From assembly GCA_944387755.1 (NCBI GenBank), contig CALXGC010000117.1:1-15703 (forward strand): a DNA stretch of 15,703 nucleotides, in the 5' to 3' direction. Below the pieces are notes generated by a model, which saw only the letters and a list, made by a program, of their open reading frames with translations, was not told the DNA's origin and ran no database searches. Shown in pieces: positions 5,815 to 12,303 of this stretch (its first letter is position 1; every line of letters begins with the position of its first letter). The DNA comes from an uncultured Oscillospiraceae bacterium. Its GTDB lineage: Bacteria > Bacillota_A > Clostridia > Oscillospirales > Oscillospiraceae. A program made the translations under genes and the position numbers.

Positions 5815-7230
5815 ATGGTATTCAGCAGTCTTGTCTTTCTGCTGGGCTTTCTGCCCGCTCTGCTGCTTGTATATTTTTTGATTCCCGCCCGGCTCCGGTG
5901 GCTGCGGAACCTGGCGCTGCTGGGAGCCAGCCTGTTCTTCTACTGGTGGGGGGCCGGCAGGCTGGCGCTGCTGATGGTCCTGTCCATCGCCGTCAACTAT
6001 GTGGGCGGCCTGCTGGCGGGGCGGGAGAACCGGCGCATGTCCCGGTTCGGGGTGGTCTTTGCCGCGGCGGCGGGGCTGGGCCTGCTGGGGTGGTTCAAGT
6101 ACGCCGGCTTTCTGGCCCAGACAATCAACGATTTGGGCTTTGCCGTCCCCATCCCCCAGGTGACGCTGCCCATTGGAATCTCCTTTTTCACCTTTCAGGG
6201 GCTCAGCTATGTCATTGATGTGTACCGGGGGGACGCGCCCACCCAGAAGAATCCGCTGAATGTGGCCCTGTATGTGGCCCTGTTTCCCCAGCTGGTGGCC
6301 GGCCCCATTGTGCGCTATACCACCGTCATGCGGGAGATCGCCCACCGGGAGGAGAATCTCCCGGAGTTTGCCGTCGGCGTCACCCGGTTCTGCTTCGGCC
6401 TGGCCAAGAAGATGGTGCTGGCCAACTCCATGGGGCAGATTGCCGACGGCGTGTTCAATCAGACGGCGGCCAACCTGGACCCCGGCCTGGCCTGGGTGGG
6501 GGCCCTGGCCTATACCTTCCAGATCTACTTCGACTTCTCCGCCTACTCGGACATGGCCATCGGCCTGGGGCACATGTTCGGCTTCCGGTTTTTGGAGAAC
6601 TTCGACTACCCCTATATCTCCCGCTCCGTCACCGAGTTCTGGCGGCGGTGGCACATCTCCCTGTCCACCTGGTTCCGGGACTATGTGTATATCCCCCTGG
6701 GGGGCAACCGGTGCTCCAGGGGGAAGCACATGCGCAATATCCTGATTGTATGGCTGCTCACCGGATTGTGGCACGGGGCGGCCTGGACCTTTGTGCTGTG
6801 GGGGCTGTGGTTCTGCCTGCTGCTGCTGGGGGAGAAGTTCCTGTGGGGGAGGGCCCTGGAGCGGCTGCCCAGTCTGGTCCGCTGGGCCTACGCCATGCTG
6901 GCGGCCATCTTCAGCTGGGTGCTGTTCCGCTCCGCGGACCTGGGGCAGGCCTGGGCCTATCTGGGGGCCATGTTCGGCCAGACCACCGGCCTGGCCCAGG
7001 ACGGGCAGGCCCTCTACTACCTGCTGGAGTTCTGGCCGGAGTGGGCGCTGTCCCTCATCGCCTTTCTGCCGGTGAAGCGCTGGGCCCAGCGCTGGCTGGA
7101 GGCCAGGGGGACGGCGGGACAGGCGGCGGCCCTGTGGCTGCCGAGAGCGCTGGCCCTGGGCCTGCTGGGGCTGTCCTATCTGGAGCTTGTCACCGGCTCC
7201 TTCAACCCCTTCATTTACTTCCAATTTTGA
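5815..7230 (+). CDS. AlgI-type MBOAT O-acyltransferase
   Basis: A 471-aa integral membrane protein of the MBOAT family (AlgI/DltB/PatA group), which moves acetyl groups from a cytoplasmic donor across the membrane so that an extracellular polymer can be O-acetylated. Typical landmarks are the start MVFSSLVFLLGFLP, YYWWG-like hydrophobic segments, QLVAGPIVRY, YFDFSAYSDMAIG, the block WRRWHISLSTWFRDYVYIPLGG (histidine at residue 280) and GLWHGAAW with the expected catalytic histidine H320. About ten membrane segments are apparent. The ATG at 5815 is preceded by AGGAG 9 nt upstream and matches the family's N terminus; an in-frame GTG 24 nt earlier is less likely. It is the first gene of a four-gene operon, 12 nt before an AlgJ-like partner. 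The polymer acetylated (exopolysaccharide, teichoic acid or peptidoglycan) cannot be told from the sequence. Confidence 0.94.
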   Translation: MVFSSLVFLLGFLPALLLVYFLIPARLRWLRNLALLGASLFFYWWGAGRLALLMVLSIAVNYVGGLLAGRENRRMSRFGVVFAAAAGLGLLGWFKYAGFLAQTINDLGFAVPIPQVTLPIGISFFTFQGLSYVIDVYRGDAPTQKNPLNVALYVALFPQLVAGPIVRYTTVMREIAHREENLPEFAVGVTRFCFGLAKKMVLANSMGQIADGVFNQTAANLDPGLAWVGALAYTFQIYFDFSAYSDMAIGLGHMFGFRFLENFDYPYISRSVTEFWRRWHISLSTWFRDYVYIPLGGNRCSRGKHMRNILIVWLLTGLWHGAAWTFVLWGLWFCLLLLGEKFLWGRALERLPSLVRWAYAMLAAIFSWVLFRSADLGQAWAYLGAMFGQTTGLAQDGQALYYLLEFWPEWALSLIAFLPVKRWAQRWLEARGTAGQAAALWLPRALALGLLGLSYLELVTGSFNPFIYFQF

Positions 7231-7242
7231 GGAGGGCTTTAG

Positions 7243-8436
7243 ATGAAGTCCCAAAAATTTGCCGACTGGTTTGTGATTCTGGGCTTTCTGGGCTTTTTGG
7301 CCCTGGCCCTGGCCGTTACCCTGCTCCGGCCCAAGACGGGCTGGTCCTATTATGAGAACCGGAACCTGGCCCGTCCGGCGGAGCTGACTGTGGAGACGGT
7401 GCTGGACGGCACCTTTCCCGCCAGCGTGGAGCCGGTGCTCCAGGACCACGCCGCCGGCAGGAATACCCTGCTGAAGCTGTCCGCCTGGGCGGACCTGCAC
7501 CTGTTCCGCCGCCCGGTGGTCAACGAGGTGGTCCCCGCGGAGGGAATGCTCCTGGGCTTCAACGCCTATGAGACGCCGGACCCAGCCTATATTACCGCCC
7601 GGGCGGAAGAGATGGCCGGTACCCTGGCCCAGCTGCGGGACGTGGTGGAGGGCTATGGGGGGCGCTTCTGCTATGTGGCTGTGCCGGGGCAGTACGCCTA
7701 TTTTTCCGAGGCCTATCCGGACTTTCTCAACAGCCGGGCGGCGTACACCGCCCTGGAGCTCCCCGCCTTTACCCAGGCCATGGCGGAGCAGGTGGTGCCC
7801 CTGCTGGACATGGGGCCGGTGCTGGAGGCGGCGGGCAGCCCCAGGGAGCTCTACTCCCTGGCAGACTACCACTACCAGTTCGGCGGGGCCTACCTCACCT
7901 ACCGGACCATTTTGGAGCGGCTGGACCTGGATTTGACCGTGCTGGAGGAGGGGGAAAATATGGCGGTGCAGACCCTCCCCAATCCCTATCTGGGCTCCCG
8001 GGGCCGGAAGCTCTTCGGGCTGGAGAACTGCGGAGAGCGCCTGACCATCGGCGTGCCGGAGGTCCCCATCCCCTTCACCCGCACGGACAATGGCGAAGAG
8101 ACGGCCGCCGCTGTGTACGCCCTCCCCGCCACGGAGACGGAGGACGTGCTCTACGCCCTCTATATGGGGGGCGACGTGGGGGAGACTGTCATTGAGACCA
8201 ACCGCCCCGAACTGCCCTCTATCCTCATCTACGGGGACAGCTTCACCAATCCGGTGGAGTGCCTGATGTACTACAGCTTCGACGAGATGCGCTCCATTGA
8301 CCTGCGCCACTATAAGGACATGACCCTGGCGGAGTATATCCAGCTCCACCAGCCCGACATTGTGGTGGGAATCCGGGACTATGAGGCCCTGCTGTCCGCC
8401 GATTACAACGGCAGTCCCTTTGCCGTACAGCCCTGA
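7243..8436 (+). CDS. AlgJ/AlgX-like SGNH (DHHW family) O-acetylation partner
   Basis: A 397-aa protein with a single N-terminal signal-anchor helix (about 8-29) and the rest expected outside the membrane. It is the usual companion of AlgI-type MBOAT proteins and is thought to complete transfer of acetyl groups to the polymer. Visible features are the early YYENRNLA motif of the DHHW family, the Asp-x-His pair D208-Y-H210 in SLADYHYQFGGAY, and the SGNH nucleophile block IYGDSFTNPV with S333. Together D208, H210 and S333 would form the triad described for AlgX/AlgJ. The signature that usually reads DHHW is DYHY here, but the two catalytic positions are kept. The ribosome-binding site GGAGGG lies 6 nt before ATG. 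It is 12 nt after algI and 18 nt before the next gene, so co-transcription is near certain. Confidence 0.9.
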   Translation: MKSQKFADWFVILGFLGFLALALAVTLLRPKTGWSYYENRNLARPAELTVETVLDGTFPASVEPVLQDHAAGRNTLLKLSAWADLHLFRRPVVNEVVPAEGMLLGFNAYETPDPAYITARAEEMAGTLAQLRDVVEGYGGRFCYVAVPGQYAYFSEAYPDFLNSRAAYTALELPAFTQAMAEQVVPLLDMGPVLEAAGSPRELYSLADYHYQFGGAYLTYRTILERLDLDLTVLEEGENMAVQTLPNPYLGSRGRKLFGLENCGERLTIGVPEVPIPFTRTDNGEETAAAVYALPATETEDVLYALYMGGDVGETVIETNRPELPSILIYGDSFTNPVECLMYYSFDEMRSIDLRHYKDMTLAEYIQLHQPDIVVGIRDYEALLSADYNGSPFAVQP

Positions 8437-8454
8437 CAGAGAGGAGAACGCCCC

Positions 8455-8838
8455 ATGAAAATCAAACCGGAGGCGGGGGCGCTGCCCCTGCCGGAGGAGG
8501 TCTACTGCCGGGACTATGCCCAGGCCCGCGTTCTGGGCCGGGTGCGGCTGGGGCTCCACGCCCTGTACTACCCCCACCTGGCCTGGACAGGGGCGCTCCC
8601 CCTGGAGCAGGTGGAACGGGTCTATCTGCGCATTGAGGACATCCCCGTGGGTATGGGGTGCCGCCGGGTGCCCATGGGGCAGCACTACCTGATGGCGGTG
8701 CTGCGGGACGGCGGGAGCCGGAAGGCCGCCGTGAACAGCCGGGGAGAGGGGGACTGGGCCCTGGAGCGCGTGCACGCCCTGCGGCCGGAGGTCAAAACCG
8801 GCTATGCGCCCCCTGCCTCTGAGGAGGGGACCCCGTGA
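8455..8838 (+). CDS. Hypothetical protein, 127 aa
   Basis: A 127-aa soluble protein without signal peptide or membrane helix. It seems to be mixed alpha/beta: a basic middle part (RVLGRVRLGLHALYYPHLAW) followed by two beta-like stretches (ERVYLRIEDIPVG and HYLMAVLRDGG) that could belong to a small barrel, and a Pro/Glu-rich tail. I do not recognise the family. A ribosome-binding site (GAGGAG) precedes the ATG. Its stop overlaps the GTG start of the next gene (GTGA), implying translational coupling and perhaps a shared role with the winged-helix protein (inference). Codon bias matches the neighbours. Confidence 0.82.
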   Translation: MKIKPEAGALPLPEEVYCRDYAQARVLGRVRLGLHALYYPHLAWTGALPLEQVERVYLRIEDIPVGMGCRRVPMGQHYLMAVLRDGGSRKAAVNSRGEGDWALERVHALRPEVKTGYAPPASEEGTP

Positions 8839-10013
8839 CGCCGGAGCAGATCCGGGGGTACCGCCTGAAAAACCACCATCTGGACGCGCCTGTCTCCCCG
8901 GCGGACCTGGAGGAGGCCGCCCGGAGCGGAGTGCAGAATTCTCCGCCGGGGGCCTGGGAGACCGCCCTGTGGAACCGGGTGGAGGGCGTCTCCCGCGCGG
9001 CGCTCAGGCGCGCCCTGGAGGAGGAGAAGACTCTGCTCCAGGCCTGGAGCGTCCGGGGCGTGCCGCTGGTCTTCCCCACGGAGGACGCGGGGGTGTTTCT
9101 CACCCCCCTGTGCGCCCGGCCGGAGGAGCCCTGGATCTACACCAGGGGCATTTCCGCCGCCCTGGAGGCCCTGGGGATGGACTTTGACGCCCTCCTGGCC
9201 CTGACGGAGGCGGCCTGCGCCTGTCTGGAGGGGGAGACGGTCCGGAGCAAGGAGGCCCTGGACTGCCGCCTGGCCGCCCTGGTGGAGCCCGCCCTGCCCC
9301 CGGAGGCCCGGACGGCCTGGCGGGCGCCCTCCATGTACGGCCATCCGGACCGGCAGACGGTGGGAGAGGCGGCGGTGTCCTTCCTCCTGCGGCCCTGCGC
9401 CTTTCGGGGCCGGGTGGTATTTGGAAGACGGGAGGACGGCTCTCCCGCGTTTACCGCCCCCGCCCGCTGGCTGGGACGGCCCCTTCCGGAGCGTCCGGAC
9501 GGCGGGCGGGAGCTGGTGCGGCGGTTCCTCCGCCACTACGGTCCCGCCCTGCCCGCCCACTTTCAGAGCTGGCTGGGGTGCTCCCCCCGGCAAGGGAAGC
9601 GCCTGTGGAGCGCCGTCCAGGAGGAGCTGGAGCCGGTGGAGGCGGCGGGAAAGCGCCGCTGGGCTCTCTCCGGGGAGCTGGACGCCCTGGACCACGGGGA
9701 GGAGGGGGACCGGCTGCTTCTGCTGGGCCCCCACGACCCCTATCTGGACCTGCGGGACCGGGAGCTGATTCTGCCGGACCAGCGGCTCCAGCGGCTGGTG
9801 TGGAAGACGGTGGGCAACCCCGGCGCGGTGCTTCTGGGCGGGCGGGTGGCCGGCCTGTGGACCGCCCGCATGAGGGACCGGGGGGCGGACCTGTCCGTCC
9901 AGATGCTGGAGCCCCTCTCCGCCGGACAGCGGCGGCGGCTGGAGGAGAAGCTGGAGGCCTTCGCGGCGTTTCAGGGCAAAAAGCCGGGAAAATTTCAGAT
10001 CAGTGAAATGTAA
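8835..10013 (+). CDS. AlkZ/YcaQ-like winged-helix DNA-binding protein (possible DNA glycosylase)
   Basis: A 392-aa cytoplasmic protein. The N-terminal pattern resembles the winged-helix DNA-binding family that contains the crosslink-repair glycosylases AlkZ and YcaQ (AlkX): a YRLKNHHLDAPVS opening, a GVQ element, ALWNRVEGVSRAALRRAL, then SVRGVPLVFPTEDAGVF, which occupies the place of the family's RGTLHLVPAAD-like segment. C-terminal sections DRLLLLGPHDPYLDLRDR and NPGAVLLGGRVAGLW also fit that family. In studied members the catalytic site lies in a Q-x-Q or Q-x-D motif; here the corresponding residues appear to be Q34-N-S36, so activity is uncertain. The start is GTG, with GAGGAGGGG upstream and overlap with the previous stop. 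It is the last gene of the algI operon; no hairpin terminator is seen between it and the next promoter. Confidence 0.8.
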   Translation: MTPEQIRGYRLKNHHLDAPVSPADLEEAARSGVQNSPPGAWETALWNRVEGVSRAALRRALEEEKTLLQAWSVRGVPLVFPTEDAGVFLTPLCARPEEPWIYTRGISAALEALGMDFDALLALTEAACACLEGETVRSKEALDCRLAALVEPALPPEARTAWRAPSMYGHPDRQTVGEAAVSFLLRPCAFRGRVVFGRREDGSPAFTAPARWLGRPLPERPDGGRELVRRFLRHYGPALPAHFQSWLGCSPRQGKRLWSAVQEELEPVEAAGKRRWALSGELDALDHGEEGDRLLLLGPHDPYLDLRDRELILPDQRLQRLVWKTVGNPGAVLLGGRVAGLWTARMRDRGADLSVQMLEPLSAGQRRRLEEKLEAFAAFQGKKPGKFQISEM

Positions 10014-10020
10014 AAACTAT

Positions 10021-10049
10021 TTGACAAAACGGCCCTCCCATGGTACAAT
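10021..10049 (+). promoter_or_regulatory. Strong sigma-A promoter for the membrane protein/XRE unit
   Basis: A perfect TTGACA (10021-10026), a 17-nt spacer and TACAAT (10044-10049). It starts 8 nt after the stop of the winged-helix gene. Transcription should begin about 10056, inside the inverted repeat at 10055-10072, leaving a leader of roughly 84 nt before the first gene. Confidence 0.9.
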
Positions 10050-10054
10050 GCAGA

Positions 10055-10072
10055 TGTCAAAAAGATTTGACA
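10055..10072. promoter_or_regulatory. Candidate operator: perfect inverted repeat at the transcription start
   Basis: TGTCAAA, four spacer bases AAGA, then TTTGACA: a perfect 7-bp inverted repeat placed where transcription should begin. The same heptamer TTTGACA also forms the -35 region (10020-10026), 46 bp away. The operon encodes an XRE-type DNA-binding protein, so self-repression through these sites is a plausible inference; nothing in the sequence proves binding. Confidence 0.5.
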
Positions 10073-10139
10073 ATTACCGCAGATTTCCGGCCGCTCCGGC
10101 CGGGAGTGGGAACAGTCAGGACAGTGGGAGGGAATTTTG

Positions 10140-10436
10140 ATGGAATGGATGGTCTGGATGTTTTTGGCGGTGTTTGGGCTGTCGGCGGCGCTGATTGTGT
10201 GGATGCTGGCGGCGCTGGTCCGCGCCGAAGTGGACGACGAGCGGCGGAGAATGATCGTGGGCCGGGCCAGTACCTGGACGCTGATCGCGGTGGTGGGAGG
10301 CGACGTCCTCGACCTGGCCGCCTCCATGGTATGGGCGGCGGACAGCGCCTCGGAACCTCCGTTTGTGAGTCTGACTGTGACGGCGCTGGTTTTTCTGATG
10401 TTTTTGGGGTGGTTCAAGCACAAGTACGGGGGTTGA
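10140..10436 (+). CDS. Small membrane protein, 98 aa, partner of the XRE regulator
   Basis: A 98-aa protein with three hydrophobic segments (about 3-26, 44-66 and 72-90) and a charged loop AEVDDERRRMIVGRAS between the first two. Small proteins with such an acidic/basic DERRR loop, encoded directly upstream of a tiny XRE regulator, are common in Firmicutes and archaea (DUF2178-like group); I assign that only loosely. The ATG at 10140 has GGGAGGG 7 nt upstream; a TTG one codon earlier is less well spaced. It is followed 6 nt later by the regulator gene. Possible roles are sensing membrane state or sequestering the regulator (inference). Confidence 0.82.
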   Translation: MEWMVWMFLAVFGLSAALIVWMLAALVRAEVDDERRRMIVGRASTWTLIAVVGGDVLDLAASMVWAADSASEPPFVSLTVTALVFLMFLGWFKHKYGG

Positions 10437-10442
10437 GGACAG

Positions 10443-10637
10443 ATGGAGAATCAAATTCGGGCCAGGCGGAAGGAGAAGGGTCTCTCTCAGGAGGACCTGG
10501 CCCGGCGGTGCGGCGTATCCCGTCAGACCATCAACGCCATTGAGAACAACAAGTACGACCCCACCCTCTCCCTGGCCTTTCGCCTGGCCAGGGAGCTGGG
10601 CGTTCCGGTGGACGGGCTATTTGCGCCGGAGGCATAA
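10443..10637 (+). CDS. XRE-family transcriptional regulator, 64 aa (HTH only)
   Basis: A minimal Cro/CI-type repressor. Almost the entire protein is the helix-turn-helix domain: SQEDLARRCGVSRQTINAIE (residues 15-34) covers helices 2 and 3, and RELGVPVDGLF closes the domain. The first residues MENQIRARRKEKG are typical of this small YozG/YgzD-like class. There is no sensor domain, so any signal must come from a partner, probably the membrane protein whose stop codon overlaps this gene's ribosome-binding site (GAGGA at 10435-10439). The likely target is its own promoter at 10021-10049. Confidence 0.93.
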   Translation: MENQIRARRKEKGLSQEDLARRCGVSRQTINAIENNKYDPTLSLAFRLARELGVPVDGLFAPEA

Positions 10638-10673
10638 AAAACCGCTGCAAATTGAATTGCAGCGGTTTTTTTG
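10638..10673. terminator. Bidirectional terminator between the XRE gene and pyk
   Basis: Hairpin CCGCTGCAA, loop ATTGAA, TTGCAGCGG, flanked by AAAAAA on the left and TTTTTTT on the right, so it serves both the plus-strand XRE unit and the minus-strand pyk gene. It overlaps the XRE stop region and ends about 14 nt from the pyk stop. Confidence 0.92.
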
Positions 10674-10686
10674 CAGCTTTAGAAGG

Positions 10687-12126
10687 TCAGATCATGTCCT
10701 CCTCGTGGACAATCTGGGCCTTAATGAGGTTGGTGGAGCCGCTCCGGCCCAGGGGGACGCCGGCGGTAATGACCACGGTGTCGCCGTCCCGGACCAGCTT
10801 TTCCTTCAGGGCCACCTCCACGGACATGGAGAAGATGCGGTCGGTGGAGGTCACTTCGCCGGTGAGGAAGGGGATGACGCCCCAGGACAGGGCCAGCTGG
10901 CGGCGGACCTTCTCATGCATGGTGAGGGCGGCCACCGGACAGGCGGGGCGGAAGCGGCAGATCATGCGGGCGGTGCGGCCGGAGCTGGTGGCGGCCAGGA
11001 TGGCCTTGGCGTCCAGGTCGCGGGCGGTGAGGCAGCAGGTGTGGGTGATGGCGTCGTCGATGTTGGAGGAGGCCACCCCCATGTGCTTCTCAAAGCGCCG
11101 CCAGTAGTGGATGGACTGCTCGGCCTCCTCCACAATGCCCACCATGGCCTGAAGGGCCTCCACGGGGTAGTGGCCGTTGGCGGTCTCGCCGGAGAGCATG
11201 ACGCAGCTTGTGCCGTCGAAGACGGCGTTGGCCACGTCGGACACCTCGGCGCGGGTGGGGCGGGGGTTGCGGATCATGGAGTCCAGCATCTGGGTGGCGG
11301 TAATCACCGGCTTGCCCAGGCGCAGGCCCTTGCGGATGATCTGCTTCTGGAGGATGGGCACTCTGGCGGCGGGAATCTCCACGCCCAGGTCGCCTCTGGC
11401 CACCATGACGCCGTCGGCGAGGGCCAGAATCTCGTCCACGTTGTCCACGCCCTCCTGGTTTTCAATCTTGGCGATGATTTTCACGTCCTGTCCGCCGAAG
11501 CGGTCCAGCACCTCCCGCACGGCCCGCACGTCGTCGGCCCGGCGGACGAAGGAGGCGGCGATGAAGTCAAAGTCGTTCTCCACGCCGAACTGGATGTCGC
11601 TGACGTCCTTCTCGGTGAGGGCGGGGAGGTGGATGTGGACGCCGGGGATGTTCAGGCTCTTGTTGGCGGACAGAACGCCGCCGTTCTCCACGGTGCAGCG
11701 GATGTCCTGGCCTGCAATCTCCTCCACCTTCAGGGCCACAAGGCCGTCGTCGATGAGAATCTCCTGGCCGGGGGCCACCTCCTGGTGGAGGTTGGCATAG
11801 GTGACGGAGACCAGCTCCTGGGAGCCCTCCGCCTCGCGGGTGGTCAGGGTGAAGGGGGCGCCGGCCTCCAGCTCCACGGTTTTGGTCTGGAAGCTCTTAA
11901 TGCGGATCTCCGGGCCCTTGGTGTCCAAAATGGTGGCCACGGGCCGGCCCATGGCGTCCCGGACGCTCTTCAGCTTGTTCAGCCGCTGAAGGTGCTCGGC
12001 GTGGTCGCCGTGGGAAAAATTGAAGCGCGCCGCGTTCATGCCGGAGCGGATGAGGGTGCGGATAAGCTCCTCGTCGTCCACGGCGGGACCCAGCGTGCAG
12101 ATGATTTTGGTCTTTCGCAGCTGCAT
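10687..12126 (-). CDS. pyk: Pyruvate kinase
   Basis: A 479-aa glycolytic enzyme converting phosphoenolpyruvate and ADP to pyruvate and ATP in the cytoplasm. Features in order: RKTKIICTLGPA at the N terminus, ARFNFSHG (R34, N36, S38), DTKGPEIR (68-75), the B-domain with LIDDGLVAL, the catalytic lysine K220 in KIENQEG, the metal-binding ARGDLGVE, ATQMLDSM, PTRAEVSDVANAVFDGT and MLSGETA, then the allosteric C-domain. It is the short form without the PEP-utiliser domain fused at the C terminus of many Bacillus-type enzymes. I chose the ATG at 12124-12126 because AGGAGG lies 9 nt upstream and it gives the usual family start; an in-frame ATG 13 codons earlier lies upstream of that site. It is transcribed alone between terminators. 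Confidence 0.97.
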   Translation of the reverse strand: MQLRKTKIICTLGPAVDDEELIRTLIRSGMNAARFNFSHGDHAEHLQRLNKLKSVRDAMGRPVATILDTKGPEIRIKSFQTKTVELEAGAPFTLTTREAEGSQELVSVTYANLHQEVAPGQEILIDDGLVALKVEEIAGQDIRCTVENGGVLSANKSLNIPGVHIHLPALTEKDVSDIQFGVENDFDFIAASFVRRADDVRAVREVLDRFGGQDVKIIAKIENQEGVDNVDEILALADGVMVARGDLGVEIPAARVPILQKQIIRKGLRLGKPVITATQMLDSMIRNPRPTRAEVSDVANAVFDGTSCVMLSGETANGHYPVEALQAMVGIVEEAEQSIHYWRRFEKHMGVASSNIDDAITHTCCLTARDLDAKAILAATSSGRTARMICRFRPACPVAALTMHEKVRRQLALSWGVIPFLTGEVTSTDRIFSMSVEVALKEKLVRDGDTVVITAGVPLGRSGSTNLIKAQIVHEEDMI

Positions 12127-12180
12127 AAATTTGTTCCTCCTGCGGGGAATTTTTGTTCTCTTCATTTTGCTGACAGAGTA

Positions 12181-12210
12181 ATCATACCGGAAGGATACCC
12201 CTTTTGGCTA
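12181..12210 (-). promoter_or_regulatory. Possible pyk promoter
   Basis: On the minus strand, TATGAT (12181-12186) is a good -10 box. The best -35 partner is TAGCCA (12205-12210) with an 18-nt spacer, only four of six matching. The position, about 55 nt upstream of the pyk start codon, is suitable. The assignment is tentative. Confidence 0.45.
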
Positions 12211-12247
12211 GGGGAAAAATGATGAAAAAATTTCCTCCGAAAAAATA

Positions 12248-12290
12248 AAAATCAGGCAAAGCGGAGCAAAAAAGCTCCGCTTTGCCTGTA
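12248..12290 (-). terminator. Rho-independent terminator of the aminotransferase gene
   Basis: A perfect 15-bp stem pairs 12253-12267 with 12274-12288 around a loop of six A (six T on the minus strand). Read on the minus strand, it is followed by ATTTTTATTTTT. It starts about 15 nt after the aminotransferase stop and keeps that transcript out of pyk. Confidence 0.92.
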
Positions 12291-12303
12291 TTTTACGAAA
12301 ATT

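Noticed and set aside
5746..8775. A 1009-codon open frame on the minus strand opposite algI and algJ
   Set aside because: It is a shadow of two genes with clear domains. The product is rich in His, Gly, Gln and Pro without recognisable motifs, and the frame covers the algI promoter and terminator.
10540..12222. A 560-codon plus-strand frame opposite pyk
   Set aside because: pyk on the minus strand has full family motifs and a proper start. This frame starts inside the XRE gene and crosses a terminator.
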